Positions 41,625 to 49,807 are shown, numbered from the stretch's first letter. The stretch: DNA of 64,000 nucleotides from Paractinoplanes tereljensis (GCF_016862435.1 NZ_BOMY01000047.1:47107-111106), one strand, 5' to 3'. The notes: a model not told the origin generated them from the letters alone. Made by a program: numbers and translations.

Positions 41625-42804
41625 CCGGCTGTTCCGGCGCGCTCGGGTTGGACGTGTCGGTGCGGACGGCATTGCCGCTCACCACGCGCGCGTCCGCGCT
41701 CACCCCGTTCAACCCGAAGATGACCGGGCCGGTGCCGGTCAGTGGGCCGCTCGGCAGGTCCACTGTCCTGGAGCCGATGACGACCACCGGTACCGGGCTC
41801 AGCATCGCGCCCATCGTGGCCGGCGCTGAGACACCGTACTGCGCGGCCGCACTGTTGTGGGTGATCCGCTGCCAGGCGCCACCGCGCACGTCCTGCCGGT
41901 AGAGACCGTCGTCGGGGCCGTTGATGTCGGAGAACATCGCGTAGACCCAGCCGAAGCGGAGGCCGACCACCCAGAGCTCGCCGCCTTCCGGCTTTTGGAG
42001 GGGAGGCGTGTCGAGCTCCCGCACCGTGCCGTCCGGCCGCCACAGGTAGTTCTTCGTCGTGCGGCCGATATAGCTCCCGACCGCCGTGCCGTCCTCGGCC
42101 AGGTCGTAGATGCCGTGGAGGTTGGTCTCACCGGCCGGCCGGGTCAGTTCCTCGGGCTCGGCCTCGGGCGACGCCCAGCGAACCGGCACCTCGCTCCCGT
42201 ATTTGCCGAGCTTGCCGACGATCACGCCGTCGTCGTTGATCTGGACCGCCAGACCGGTGCCGCCCTTGAGCCGGTGGAACGTACCGTTCCGGTAGACGTA
42301 GGGGTAGTTGGTGCTGCCGCCGCTCTCGGAGGAGCCGACCGCCACCCCGGACGAGTTGATGTCCCACAGGACGAGGTGCCGCACCGGCGTCGGGGCCTGC
42401 GCGACCAGTTTGCCGTCGTGCCAGATCATCGCCGGCGATTGCGTCCCGCCGGCGTTCGGATCGGCCGTGCCGACCTGCCATCGGCCGGCGGCGTCGCTGC
42501 CGTTGAGATGAACGAGGCGGTGGCCGCCGTTCGGCAGCTCGTGCAGCGTGCAGGAGGCCGGTACCGCCGGGTCCGGCGGCAGGCTCGGCTTCGGGTGCGG
42601 GTTGTCGTCCTGGCCCGGCGCCAGCAGCAGGCTGCCGCCCACCAGCGTCGCCACCAGCCCGGCCAGCAGCCCGCCGGTCCACCAGCGCCGGCCGCGCAGC
42701 CGCCGGCCGTCGCGTATGGCCTTGGGCACGTCGATCGCGGGCTGGCCGGACGGTTCGCCGCGCAGCGGTTCGAGCAGTGTCATGCCGTAGTCGTCGTCGT
42801 TCAT
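41605..42804 (-). CDS. Membrane-tethered protein with HAF-like repeats, partner of a SigE-family sigma factor
   Basis: This 399-residue protein has a cytoplasmic N-terminus of about 45 residues and one membrane helix (WTGGLLAGLVATLVGGSLLLAPG). A long extracytoplasmic domain follows with several HAF-type repeats, such as DINSSGVAVGSS, QINDDGVIVGKLG and DLAEDGTAVGSYIG, probably forming a beta-propeller-like fold. Its start codon overlaps the sigma factor's stop (ATGA). It occupies the place of an anti-sigma factor, but no zinc motif (HxxxCxxC) is visible, so any anti-sigma role of its short cytoplasmic region is speculative. Confidence 0.72.
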   Translation of the reverse strand: MNDDDYGMTLLEPLRGEPSGQPAIDVPKAIRDGRRLRGRRWWTGGLLAGLVATLVGGSLLLAPGQDDNPHPKPSLPPDPAVPASCTLHELPNGGHRLVHLNGSDAAGRWQVGTADPNAGGTQSPAMIWHDGKLVAQAPTPVRHLVLWDINSSGVAVGSSESGGSTNYPYVYRNGTFHRLKGGTGLAVQINDDGVIVGKLGKYGSEVPVRWASPEAEPEELTRPAGETNLHGIYDLAEDGTAVGSYIGRTTKNYLWRPDGTVRELDTPPLQKPEGGELWVVGLRFGWVYAMFSDINGPDDGLYRQDVRGGAWQRITHNSAAAQYGVSAPATMGAMLSPVPVVVIGSRTVDLPSGPLTGTGPVIFGLNGVSADARVVSGNAVRTDTSNPSAPEQPVIWRCE

Positions 42805-43328
42805 GACCGCCTCCCCGTGCTCTTCGTCCGGACGGCGGGCGAGGGCTCGCCGAGGATCTTGCGCAGGGCGGTGAGGCCGTGCGCGGTCTGGCTTTTGACC
42901 GTCCCCTCCGAGCAGCCGAGGATCTCGGCCACCTCGGCAACCGGGCGGTCGCAGAGGAAACGCAGCACGAGGACGGCCTGCTGGCGTGGCGGCACCCGGG
43001 TGAGGGCGGCACGCAGCACGGTGCGGTCCTCGGCGCCGCCCGCTGACGACGAAGCGGCGCGGTCCGGTGCGGAGCCCCACAGGCGTACCCGCCACCAGCC
43101 GCGCCGCTTCTCGTCCAGAAACGCGCGCACCATCATGGTGTGCACGTACGCGTCGACGTTGTCCGCCTCGGCGATCCGCGGCCATCGCGCGTACAGCTTG
43201 GTGATTGTCTCTTGCACCAGGTCATCGGCCTGGTGTTCGTCGCCGCTCAGCAGGTATGCGACCCGCCGCAGCGCCGGTATCCGGCCATGGACGTACGCCA
43301 GGTACGCCCCATCCGATCCATCATCCAT
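42801..43328 (-). CDS. SigE-family ECF RNA polymerase sigma factor
   Basis: This 175-residue extracytoplasmic-function sigma factor has a region 2 with LSGDEHQADDLVQETITKLYARW and a region 4 with RVPPRQQAVLVLRFLCDRPVAEVAEILGCSEGTVKSQTAHGL. A Ser/Ala-rich linker lies between them. It matches the actinobacterial SigE subfamily, which is often coded upstream of a single-pass membrane protein, as here. It should direct RNA polymerase to an unknown set of promoters, perhaps including its own. Confidence 0.92.
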   Translation of the reverse strand: MDDGSDGAYLAYVHGRIPALRRVAYLLSGDEHQADDLVQETITKLYARWPRIAEADNVDAYVHTMMVRAFLDEKRRGWWRVRLWGSAPDRAASSSAGGAEDRTVLRAALTRVPPRQQAVLVLRFLCDRPVAEVAEILGCSEGTVKSQTAHGLTALRKILGEPSPAVRTKSTGRRS

Positions 43329-43392
43329 CCCGGCTCCCCGTCAGAGTCTCCCCAATAGACGGCGATCCGGTGGAAGAGGTTGTAGGCGATTT

Positions 43393-43683
43393 TCAGGGAA
43401 CCGTGCGCTCGATGGCGGCGGCGCCGTCCTGCTCGAGTTCCTGGCGGGCCCGTTCCACGTTCGCCGGGGTGGGGTCGCGACCCTCGGCGACGGCCAGGTC
43501 TTCCGGGTCCCACGGCTGATCGGCTCCAGTGCGCCACTGCGGTTCCTGGCCGGGCGGCAGGAACTCCGGGGTGTCCCGATCGGTGCCACCGCCGGTGATG
43601 AAGGCGTCCACCGCCACGTCGTCCTCGATCGCGTCGGCCACCTCCGGGCTCTCCTCCAGTGGCGGGCGAAGTTCGTCGGTCAT
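43393..43683 (-). CDS. Hypothetical acidic protein
   Basis: This 96-residue soluble protein has many Asp, Glu and Pro residues and no cysteine or membrane segment. GGAGGG precedes ATG 43683 at good spacing, and codon use is strongly GC at third positions, so it is likely real. I do not recognise a family. Its neighbours are the sigma factor (same strand, 65 bp downstream) and an unrelated plus-strand gene. Confidence 0.6.
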   Translation of the reverse strand: MTDELRPPLEESPEVADAIEDDVAVDAFITGGGTDRDTPEFLPPGQEPQWRTGADQPWDPEDLAVAEGRDPTPANVERARQELEQDGAAAIERTVP

Positions 43684-43818
43684 GTCATCCCTCCAGGTCT
43701 ATTCCTCTCTCGTCTTACCCCGTTGTTCCCATCGTGACCATGGGGCGGAATCGGACGATCATGTCGTCGGGGGACGAACTGAGCGCTAACTGGACAGGAC
43801 TTGCGTGTTACGGATGGA

Positions 43819-43830
43819 CGCTACGTAGCG
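43819..43830. promoter_or_regulatory. 12-bp palindrome CGCTACGTAGCG
   Basis: This perfect palindrome lies 69 bp before GTG 43900, in a 216-bp intergenic gap between divergent genes. It could be an operator. No family assignment is possible. Confidence 0.35.
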
Positions 43831-43899
43831 GGCCGAATACATTTTCGCGTGGCACGTGTGCGACGGTGGTGTCCGGACGTGCAGTGAGGGGGATGACGC

Positions 43900-44265
43900 G
43901 TGACAAGCTTGTCCGACGCGGAACGGGATGCATGTGACGTAATGCAGGCCCTGGCCGGTCTGGCCGCCCTGTTGCGCCGCTCCACGGATGATGTGCCCGG
44001 CGCGGTGCCGGCCGATCCCGCAGCCGCCGAGACGTACCGTCTGCTGCTCGCCATCGCCGAGGACGGCGGTGTGGCCGCCGCCCGGGTGGTGGCCTACCTG
44101 AACGAGCAGCGCGGCGCGGGCGATGGCGAGCTCATCGCGGTGCCCCGCCGGCTCGGTCAGTTCCGCGACTGGGTTCCGCCGCGCGGCCACGTGTTCGGCG
44201 CGTCCGGCGGCGTGATCCGGCCGAATGGCGTACCCCAGCCGCGCCGCAGCGATCCGGGCGAGTAA
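43900..44265 (+). CDS. Hypothetical protein
   Basis: This 121-residue soluble protein starts at GTG 43900, preceded by GAGGGGG at good spacing. The first 80 residues are helical and Ala/Leu-rich (VMQALAGLAALLRRS, YRLLLAIAEDGGVAAARVVAYLNEQR). The last 40 are basic with Gly and Pro and probably flexible. I do not recognise a family. It converges on the AraC-type regulator gene with 6 bp between the stops. Confidence 0.6.
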   Translation: MTSLSDAERDACDVMQALAGLAALLRRSTDDVPGAVPADPAAAETYRLLLAIAEDGGVAAARVVAYLNEQRGAGDGELIAVPRRLGQFRDWVPPRGHVFGASGGVIRPNGVPQPRRSDPGE

Positions 44266-44271
44266 CCCCGG

Positions 44272-45276
44272 TCACCCCGCCGATCGCAGGGTTTCCGACG
44301 GCGGCACCCCGAACCGGCTGCGATAGGCCGAGGCGAAGCGGCCCAGGTGGGCGAAGCCCCAGCGGTGTGCGACAGCGGCCACGGTGACCCGCAGCGGATC
44401 CGAGCGGCGCAGCGTCTCGTGCGCCCGCATCAGCCGTTCCTGCTGGAGGTACGCCATCGGTGCGCAGCCGAGGTGCCGGCGGAAGCCCTCCTGCAGCGAG
44501 CGCACGCTCATCCCGGCGATCGCGGCCAGGTCGGCCACCGTGAACGGCCGCTCCGGCTCGTCGTGGATGGCGTCCGCCACCCGGCGGATGGCCCGCGGCG
44601 GCCCGGCCGTGGCCGGTCCGGTCAGCTCCTCGTGATAGCGGTGCGGCAGGCTCATCAGCAGCCCGCTCAGCACGCTGCTGCGTAACTGCTCGGCGATCAG
44701 CGGCTGGTAGATCAGGCTTTCCGGGTGCTCCAGTTCGTCACGCAGCAACCGCACCAGCCGGCTCCAGCTGTGGCTCGGCCCGGTCGAGACGTCCATGGCC
44801 GGCGGCAGATCGATCGGCCCTTCCACCGGGCGGCCCAGCATGCCGGCCAGTTCCTGTTCGAGGGCGTCCCGCTCGATCTTGATGGCGAGCTCGGCCGAGT
44901 TGCCGTCGTGCACGGTGTAGACCGGGTTGCCCGGACCGAACACGGCCGCGGTCGACGGGTCGGCCAGCACAACGTGACCAGCGTGCCGGGTTTGCATACG
45001 CCCGGTGGTGGGCATGCTGACGTGATAGGCGTCGATTTCCGCCACGGTAAGGATCATCGGGGACGCGTAACTTAGTTGTCCCACGGTAAGTGGTCCGAGT
45101 TGGATCACTTCCATGCCCAGGCCGAAGCCATCGGCGCCTTCCGGGATGCCGACTGCCACGGGATAGTAGAAACGATTTAGCGCGGAACGTGCCTGATCGA
45201 TATCTACGCTGCTGAAGTGGAGTATGTCGGGAACTTCCGAAGGCGCTGGGCCGGACCGTGGGTAGACGTCACCCAT
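44272..45276 (-). CDS. AraC-family transcriptional regulator
   Basis: This 334-residue regulator has an N-terminal sensor region of about 210 residues resembling the AraC-binding-like domain of PchR/FeaR-type regulators (SALNRFYYPVAVGIP, DAYHVSMPTTGRM). The C-terminal double helix-turn-helix contains FTVADLAAIAGMSVRSLQEGFRRHLGCAPMAYLQQERL and the second helix block VAAVAHRWGFAHLGRFASAYRSRFG. It is transcribed away from the STAS gene across a 298-bp gap. The ligand is unknown. Confidence 0.92.
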   Translation of the reverse strand: MGDVYPRSGPAPSEVPDILHFSSVDIDQARSALNRFYYPVAVGIPEGADGFGLGMEVIQLGPLTVGQLSYASPMILTVAEIDAYHVSMPTTGRMQTRHAGHVVLADPSTAAVFGPGNPVYTVHDGNSAELAIKIERDALEQELAGMLGRPVEGPIDLPPAMDVSTGPSHSWSRLVRLLRDELEHPESLIYQPLIAEQLRSSVLSGLLMSLPHRYHEELTGPATAGPPRAIRRVADAIHDEPERPFTVADLAAIAGMSVRSLQEGFRRHLGCAPMAYLQQERLMRAHETLRRSDPLRVTVAAVAHRWGFAHLGRFASAYRSRFGVPPSETLRSAG

Positions 45277-45324
45277 GCTGAAGCGGACTCCATCGCATAC
45301 CGTGAGTATTCGGCCCCGGTACGT

Positions 45325-45340
45325 GGAACGTCAACGTTCC
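45325..45340. promoter_or_regulatory. 16-bp palindrome GGAACGTCAACGTTCC upstream of the AraC-type gene
   Basis: GGAACGT (45325-45331) and ACGTTCC (45334-45340) are inverted copies two bases apart, 48 bp before the regulator's start. It is a candidate operator. The rest of the 45277-45574 gap shows no gene I can support. It has a short run of A/T-richer sequence near 45285-45320 and GAAGAGGG, a ribosome-binding site, before GTG 45575. Confidence 0.45.
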
Positions 45341-45574
45341 CGCCACGCGCTGACCGTTCCAGCACATTCAGGCCATATGAACTACTCTGGCGTTCCGCGC
45401 CTACGTGGCGTAACTTGCAGACCAGCGGATTGTTGTAGGAACGCGGTCGGAGAGCGGCGCCTGGGCGAGGCGTCCAGCACCCAGCAGGGCCACGAGGCAG
45501 AGCCCCGGGTCGGCGGGTGTCACTCCACGCGGAAACTCGGCGTCGCCCCACTCGACGCCAGGAAGAGGGCAGCC

Positions 45575-45931
45575 GTGTATCTGCCGATCACCACGCGCCA
45601 GTTGGCCGATGGCACCGTCGAGATAGCGCCCAGCGGTGAGATCGACCTGGACAATGCCCACGTGATGCGGGACGCGGTAAATGACGTCCTGACCAGCAGC
45701 ACGCCGGGCAAGATCTGCCTCGACCTGCAACGCGTGATGCTGATCGACAGCATCGGCATCGGCATTCTGGTGGCCTGCTTCCACACCGCCGCGGCCAGCG
45801 GCGTGAAGCTCGTGGTGAGCCACCCGAGCCCCACGGTCTACCGTCAGCTCTGGGTTTCCGGGCTGGTGGGCCTGCTGGGCTGCGCCGAGCCACCCTCGCC
45901 GCGCACCTCGGTGGGCCTGCGCCCGTCCTGA
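45575..45931 (+). CDS. STAS-domain protein (anti-sigma factor antagonist-like)
   Basis: This 118-residue single-domain STAS protein shows the pattern IAPSGEIDLDNAHVMRDAVND followed by LDLQRVMLIDSIGIGILVAC, where anti-sigma factor antagonists carry their phosphorylation site (DSxG). It keeps the serine directly after the aspartate. It probably binds an RsbW-type kinase and is reset by an RsbU-type phosphatase such as the one at 37944. GTG 45575 follows GAAGAGGG. A perfect stem-loop ends the gene. Confidence 0.85.
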   Translation: MYLPITTRQLADGTVEIAPSGEIDLDNAHVMRDAVNDVLTSSTPGKICLDLQRVMLIDSIGIGILVACFHTAAASGVKLVVSHPSPTVYRQLWVSGLVGLLGCAEPPSPRTSVGLRPS

Positions 45932-45942
45932 GTCACCCGTTG

Positions 45943-45976
45943 ATCGAACGCGGCACGTGACCGTGCCGCGTTCGAT
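45943..45976. terminator. Perfect 15-bp inverted repeat between convergent genes
   Basis: ATCGAACGCGGCACG (45943-45957) and its exact reverse complement (45962-45976) enclose a TGAC loop. The hairpin follows the STAS stop by 11 bp and lies 44 bp past the MFS stop, so it can end both transcripts. Confidence 0.8.
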
Positions 45977-46019
45977 TCACTCTTCTGGGCGAAGGTCGTC
46001 GACCGATTCCGCTCACACG

Positions 46020-47582
46020 TCAGTGCAGCGGCACCTTCTCCTGGGCGAGGCGCTCCTCGCCGGAGAGGGTCGACAGCGGCTTCTCCTTGATGAACAGCAC
46101 CGCGATGATCGCCAGGAACGCGATTGGCGCGCCCACCAGGAACAGATCAGCGGTGGCCTCGCCGTAGATGCCCTTGATCACGTCGAGGACCTGGGGCGGC
46201 AGCGTGGCCAGGTCGGGCACCTTGCCGTCGCCGGCGGCCGCGGCGGACGCCCCGAACCTCTCGGTGAACAGCGTCGTCACCCGGTTGGCGAGCACCGCGC
46301 CGAGCGCGCTCACCCCGATCGCCCCGCCCATGCTGCGGAAGAAGGTCAGCGCCGAGGTGGTCGCGCCGAGCTCGGCGGCCGGCACGTCGTTCTGGGCGGC
46401 CAGGATCAGGTTCTGCATGAGCATGCCGACGCCGACGCCGAGCACCAGCATGTAGATCGACAGCAGCACGACACTGGTGCCGGCGTCGATGGTGGCCAGC
46501 AGCAGCATCCCGATGGTCATCACGACCGCGCCCGCGACCAGGTACATCTTCCATTTGCCGAACTTCGTGATGAGCTGTCCGGCAATCGTCGAGGAGAGCA
46601 GTAGTCCGAAAATCATCGGCAGGCTCATCAGGCCCGCGACGGTCGGGGACTTACCCAGAGCAACCTGGAAGTACTGCGACAGGAAGACCGTGCCGCCGAA
46701 CAGGGCCACGCCGACCAGGACGCTGGCCACGATCGTCAGGCTGACCGTACGGCTGCGGAAGATGCCGAGCGGGATGACCGGTTCGGGCGCCTTGGACTCG
46801 ACCAGGACGGCCAGGGCCAGCAGCACCACGCCGCCGATCACGAACGCGGCGGTCTCCCAGGAGGCCCAGTCGAAGTGCTGGCCGGCCAGGGTCGACCAGA
46901 TCAGCAGGGTGCTGACCCCGGCGGTGATCAGCAGCGCGCCCAGCCAGTCGATCTTTACCTGGCGCCGGGTCGTCGGCAGGTGCAGGGTCTTCTGCAGCAG
47001 CAGGATCGCGGCCACCGAGAACGGCACGCCGATGAAGAAGCACCAGCGCCAGCCGAGCCAGTCGGTGTCCACCAGGACGCCACCGATCAGCGGGCCGGCG
47101 ATGGTGGCGACGCCGAACACGGCACCGAACATGCCGGAGTAACGGCCCAGCTCGCGCGGCGGGATCATGGCGGCCATCACGATCATCGCGAGCGCGCTCA
47201 TCCCACCCGCGCCGACCCCCTGGGCGACCCGGCTGACGATGAGGACGCTCACGTTCGGGGTGAAGCCGGCGATCAGCGAGCCGGCCACGAACAGCAGCAG
47301 CGAGATCTGGATCAGCAGCTTCTTGCTGTAGAGGTCGGCGAGCTTGCCCCAGAGCGGGACGGTCGCGGTCATCGCGAGCAGTTCGGTGGTGACGATCCAG
47401 GTGTAGACGGACTGGCTGCCGCCGAGGTCGGCGATGATCCGGGGCAGTGCGTTCGAGACGATCGTCGAGGCGAGGATCGAGACGAACATGCCGAGCATGA
47501 GGCCGGACAGTGCCTGGATCACCTCTTTGTGGGTCATCCGGGCGGCTGGGGCCTCGGCCGCGATGGGTTCCGCGACGGACAT
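46020..47582 (-). CDS. MFS drug-efflux transporter, DHA2/EmrB-QacA type (14 helices)
   Basis: This 520-residue proton-driven exporter has motif C-like and motif A-like features: ASTIVSNALPRIIADLGG near residue 38, the LWGKLADLYSKK loop, and IGPxxGG as IAGPLIGGVLV near 160. About 14 hydrophobic segments mark the DHA2 branch, which pumps drugs, dyes or antibiotics. It starts 5 nt after a TetR-type regulator in the same direction, so it is probably co-transcribed with its repressor and induced by its substrate. Confidence 0.93.
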   Translation of the reverse strand: MSVAEPIAAEAPAARMTHKEVIQALSGLMLGMFVSILASTIVSNALPRIIADLGGSQSVYTWIVTTELLAMTATVPLWGKLADLYSKKLLIQISLLLFVAGSLIAGFTPNVSVLIVSRVAQGVGAGGMSALAMIVMAAMIPPRELGRYSGMFGAVFGVATIAGPLIGGVLVDTDWLGWRWCFFIGVPFSVAAILLLQKTLHLPTTRRQVKIDWLGALLITAGVSTLLIWSTLAGQHFDWASWETAAFVIGGVVLLALAVLVESKAPEPVIPLGIFRSRTVSLTIVASVLVGVALFGGTVFLSQYFQVALGKSPTVAGLMSLPMIFGLLLSSTIAGQLITKFGKWKMYLVAGAVVMTIGMLLLATIDAGTSVVLLSIYMLVLGVGVGMLMQNLILAAQNDVPAAELGATTSALTFFRSMGGAIGVSALGAVLANRVTTLFTERFGASAAAAGDGKVPDLATLPPQVLDVIKGIYGEATADLFLVGAPIAFLAIIAVLFIKEKPLSTLSGEERLAQEKVPLH

Positions 47583-47587
47583 GTCAC

Positions 47588-48181
47588 TCAACTTTCGTTC
47601 GGGGTGGCCAGGCCGGTGGCGACCATGCGGAAGGATTCGCGGACGAAGCCGGCGAGCTGCTCGTCGGGGCCGGCGGTGGCCCAGCGCATCATCGCGATGC
47701 GGAACGCCGAGCCGGTGACCACCGACGCGAGCTGCGGGAAGGTGTCCGCCGGGGTGAGCCCGACCCGGGTCGCGATGGCCGCGATGAACTCCTGCTCCTT
47801 GGCCGCGCCCTGCGCGAACAGGGCCAGCAGCAGGGACGGGTTGTCCTTGATCACGCGCATCCGGAGCAGCCACAGCTCCCGGTCGGCCTGCATCGCCGCG
47901 ATGGCCGGCTCGAAGACGGTCAGCACGGCGTCGACGATCGGGATGTCGCGGGGCAGTTCGAGCAGCCGGCGGCAGACCGTCTCGTTGTCGATCACCGGGT
48001 CGCCCAGGATCGCGTCGTCCTTGGTGGCGAAGTAGTTGAAGAACGTGCGTGCGGACACGTCGACGGCCGCGCTGATCTCCTCGACCGTGACATGGTCGAG
48101 GCCGCGCTCGTCGGCCAGACGCAGTGCGGCCGCGGTCAGCGCGGAACGGGTCTGTTGCTTCTTGCGGTCCCGGAGGCCCAT
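47588..48181 (-). CDS. TetR-family transcriptional regulator
   Basis: This 197-residue repressor has the N-terminal DNA-binding domain RSALTAAALRLADERGLDHVTVEEISAAVDVSARTFFNYFATKDD and an all-helical ligand domain. It is the first gene of an operon with the MFS efflux pump, and most likely controls the pump and itself. The promoter shows TTGCAG, 18 nt, TAGTCT, then 7 nt to the ATG, which suggests a leaderless mRNA. Two copies of CAAACTTT (48199-48206 and 48216-48223) near the -35 region may be its binding site. Confidence 0.93.
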   Translation of the reverse strand: MGLRDRKKQQTRSALTAAALRLADERGLDHVTVEEISAAVDVSARTFFNYFATKDDAILGDPVIDNETVCRRLLELPRDIPIVDAVLTVFEPAIAAMQADRELWLLRMRVIKDNPSLLLALFAQGAAKEQEFIAAIATRVGLTPADTFPQLASVVTGSAFRIAMMRWATAGPDEQLAGFVRESFRMVATGLATPNES

Positions 48182-48652
48182 GGAGAGGAGACTACGGTCA
48201 AACTTTCAGACACTGCAAACTTTTATTGGCTGCAAGTAGGCTCCGCGATCTACGCCCTCGGCGTGCTCGCCGTGACGGTCCTCCCGATCACGCCGCAGGA
48301 GCCGTCCGGGCCGGTGATCCACTACATCCCGTTCCTGGTGGACGCGCCCAGCTTCGTCCTCAACGTGATCATGTTCGTGCCGTTCGGCGTGCTGGTGCCG
48401 CTGCACCGGCCGGGCGCCGACGCGTACCGGAAGATCCTGGGTCTGGCCGTGGCCGCCAGCGCCGCCATCGAGGTCACCCAGCTCGTCCTGGGACTGGCCG
48501 GGGGCAGCCGGCGCACGGTTGACGTCAACGACCTGATCGCCAACGTGACCGGCGCCCTTATCGGCTTGGCGGTACTGCGTCTCGCCGTACCCCATGAGGT
48601 TCATCGCCGTGCTTTCGCAAGAAAGCGGCAGTGGCCGCGACCGCCTGGCTGA
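48155..48652 (+). CDS. VanZ-like membrane protein (start uncertain)
   Basis: The frame codes a VanZ-type protein. Its first helix is around QVGSAIYALGVLAVTVLPI, then HYIPFLVDAPSFVLNVIMFVPFGVLVPL, an Ala-rich helix with IEVTQLVLGL, and RTVDVNDLIANVTGALIGLAVLR, all in VanZ order. The start is a problem. GTG 48263 would cut the first helix, and no ATG or GTG lies between 48155 and 48263. TTG 48155 keeps the helix but overlaps the divergent tetR gene. A rare start such as CTG 48231 is also possible. The 3' end overlaps the convergent hydrolase gene by 95 bp. Confidence 0.65.
   Translation: MLLAVPEAHGEETTVKLSDTANFYWLQVGSAIYALGVLAVTVLPITPQEPSGPVIHYIPFLVDAPSFVLNVIMFVPFGVLVPLHRPGADAYRKILGLAVAASAAIEVTQLVLGLAGGSRRTVDVNDLIANVTGALIGLAVLRLAVPHEVHRRAFARKRQWPRPPG
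48189..48218 (-). promoter_or_regulatory. Promoter of the TetR/MFS operon
   Basis: On the minus strand the -35 TTGCAG (48218-48213) and -10 TAGTCT (48194-48189) are 18 nt apart. The -10 ends 7 nt before ATG 48181, as in leaderless promoters. Direct repeats CAAACTTT at 48199 and 48216 (17-bp period) overlap the -35 region and could be operator half-sites. Confidence 0.6.
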
Positions 48653-49403
48653 GGTAGGGCTCGGTGTCGTAGAGATCGACATGGCGGTCGCAGTCCAGCC
48701 AGACGGTCTCGTCGGCCGCCAGAGCCGAAGCGAGCTCCGGCGAGCAGTAGTCGTCCTTGCGGCCGTGCACCACCAGGCTGGGCGGCAGCAGCGGCCGGGC
48801 CGACAGCACGTCCAGCGTCATCAGGCTGTGCAGCGAGCCGCGGGTGACCCGGTTGGTCCAGTTCGCCGGGTGGGTCGAGTAGTACGACCACGGCTCCTCG
48901 CCGGGCATCGCGGCCTCGCCGTCGGCCGCGACCGCCGGAAGGTATTCGTCGTAGCGGTCGAGCATGCCGCGCAGCGCCGCGCGATAGGTGTCCACGCCCA
49001 TCCGCTCGGCGAACCAGGCCGGGCTGTTGTAGGCGCCCGCGATGCCCGCCACCGCGGCCACCCGCGGATCGGTGGCGGCCGCCTTCATCGCGTATCCACC
49101 ACCCAGGCAGATCCCCACCAGCGATACCCGGTAGCCCTCGCCGGCCAGCAGGCCCACCGCCGCCCGCAGGTCGGCCAGCTTGCCCTGGCTGTCCTCGTGC
49201 TGCGGGCGGCCCTCGCTCGCGCCCCAGCCGCGGTGGTCGAAGGCCAGGGTGGTGAAGCCCTCGGCCGCGAACCGCTCGGCGTAGAGGCCGGTCACCTGCT
49301 CCTTCACGCCGGTGAACGGTCCGGTGAGGACGATCGCCTGCGGGTCGTCGGTGCGGTGCAGGACGCCGGACAGGCGGAGGCCTTCGCTACGAAATTCGGT
49401 CAC
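48558..49403 (-). CDS. Alpha/beta-hydrolase with cysteine nucleophile motif
   Basis: This 281-residue cytoplasmic hydrolase shows LAFDHRGWGASEG near residue 53, the nucleophile elbow GICLGGG with C99, and a late aspartate in VVHGRKDDYCSPE. The catalytic histidine is in CDRHVDLYD. Cysteine in place of serine is also seen in dienelactone hydrolase, so a similar mechanism is possible. The build resembles esterases of the DUF1749 or dienelactone-hydrolase-like type. The substrate is unknown. The last 95 bp are antisense to the VanZ-like gene. Confidence 0.8.
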   Translation of the reverse strand: MTEFRSEGLRLSGVLHRTDDPQAIVLTGPFTGVKEQVTGLYAERFAAEGFTTLAFDHRGWGASEGRPQHEDSQGKLADLRAAVGLLAGEGYRVSLVGICLGGGYAMKAAATDPRVAAVAGIAGAYNSPAWFAERMGVDTYRAALRGMLDRYDEYLPAVAADGEAAMPGEEPWSYYSTHPANWTNRVTRGSLHSLMTLDVLSARPLLPPSLVVHGRKDDYCSPELASALAADETVWLDCDRHVDLYDTEPYLSQAVAATAAFLRKHGDEPHGVRRDAVPPSR

Positions 49404-49459
49404 CCGGCGACACTAGGCTGGCGGTACGGCGGGAGGACAGAAGGCACTTCCGCGTACCC

Positions 49460-49807
49460 ATGGGGAGGGTGGCCGTGGACCTGGTCGTGCCCGACGTGCT
49501 CGAGGAGAGCTGCGCCACCCGGCAGGCGCTGGAGCGTCTCGCCACCAAGTGGCGGGTGCTGCTGATCTATTCGCTGCTCCCCGGCCCGCAGCGGCCCGCC
49601 GGCCTGCGCCGGCGGGTGCCCGGCATCACCCAGAAGATGCTCACCGAGACGCTGCGCGGGATGGCCGACGACGGCCTGGTCGCCCGCCGGGTGCTCAAGG
49701 CTGATCCGCCGCAGCACGTGGAATATGAGCTGACGCCGCTCGGCCGCACCCTCGAGCAGCCGCTCGCCGCGATCTGCGGATGGGCCCGCGACTACGGCTC
49801 GCGCTGA
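49460..49807 (+). CDS. HxlR-family transcriptional regulator
   Basis: This 115-residue winged-helix regulator has the HxlR features: a lone cysteine near the N-terminus in EESCATRQALERLATKWRVLLIYSLL, then ITQKMLTETLRGMADDGLVARR and VEYELTPLGRTLEQPL. Family members often sense electrophiles or redox change through that cysteine. ATG 49460 and GTG 49472 are both possible starts. Its 3' end overlaps the convergent glyoxalase-like gene by 16 bp. It is divergent from the hydrolase gene, a possible target. Confidence 0.9.
   Translation: MGRVAVDLVVPDVLEESCATRQALERLATKWRVLLIYSLLPGPQRPAGLRRRVPGITQKMLTETLRGMADDGLVARRVLKADPPQHVEYELTPLGRTLEQPLAAICGWARDYGSR

Noticed and set aside
45217..45438. Short plus-strand open frame between the AraC-type and STAS genes
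   Set aside because: It starts inside the regulator gene on the other strand, has no ribosome-binding site, and contains the palindrome at 45325, so it is more likely promoter sequence.
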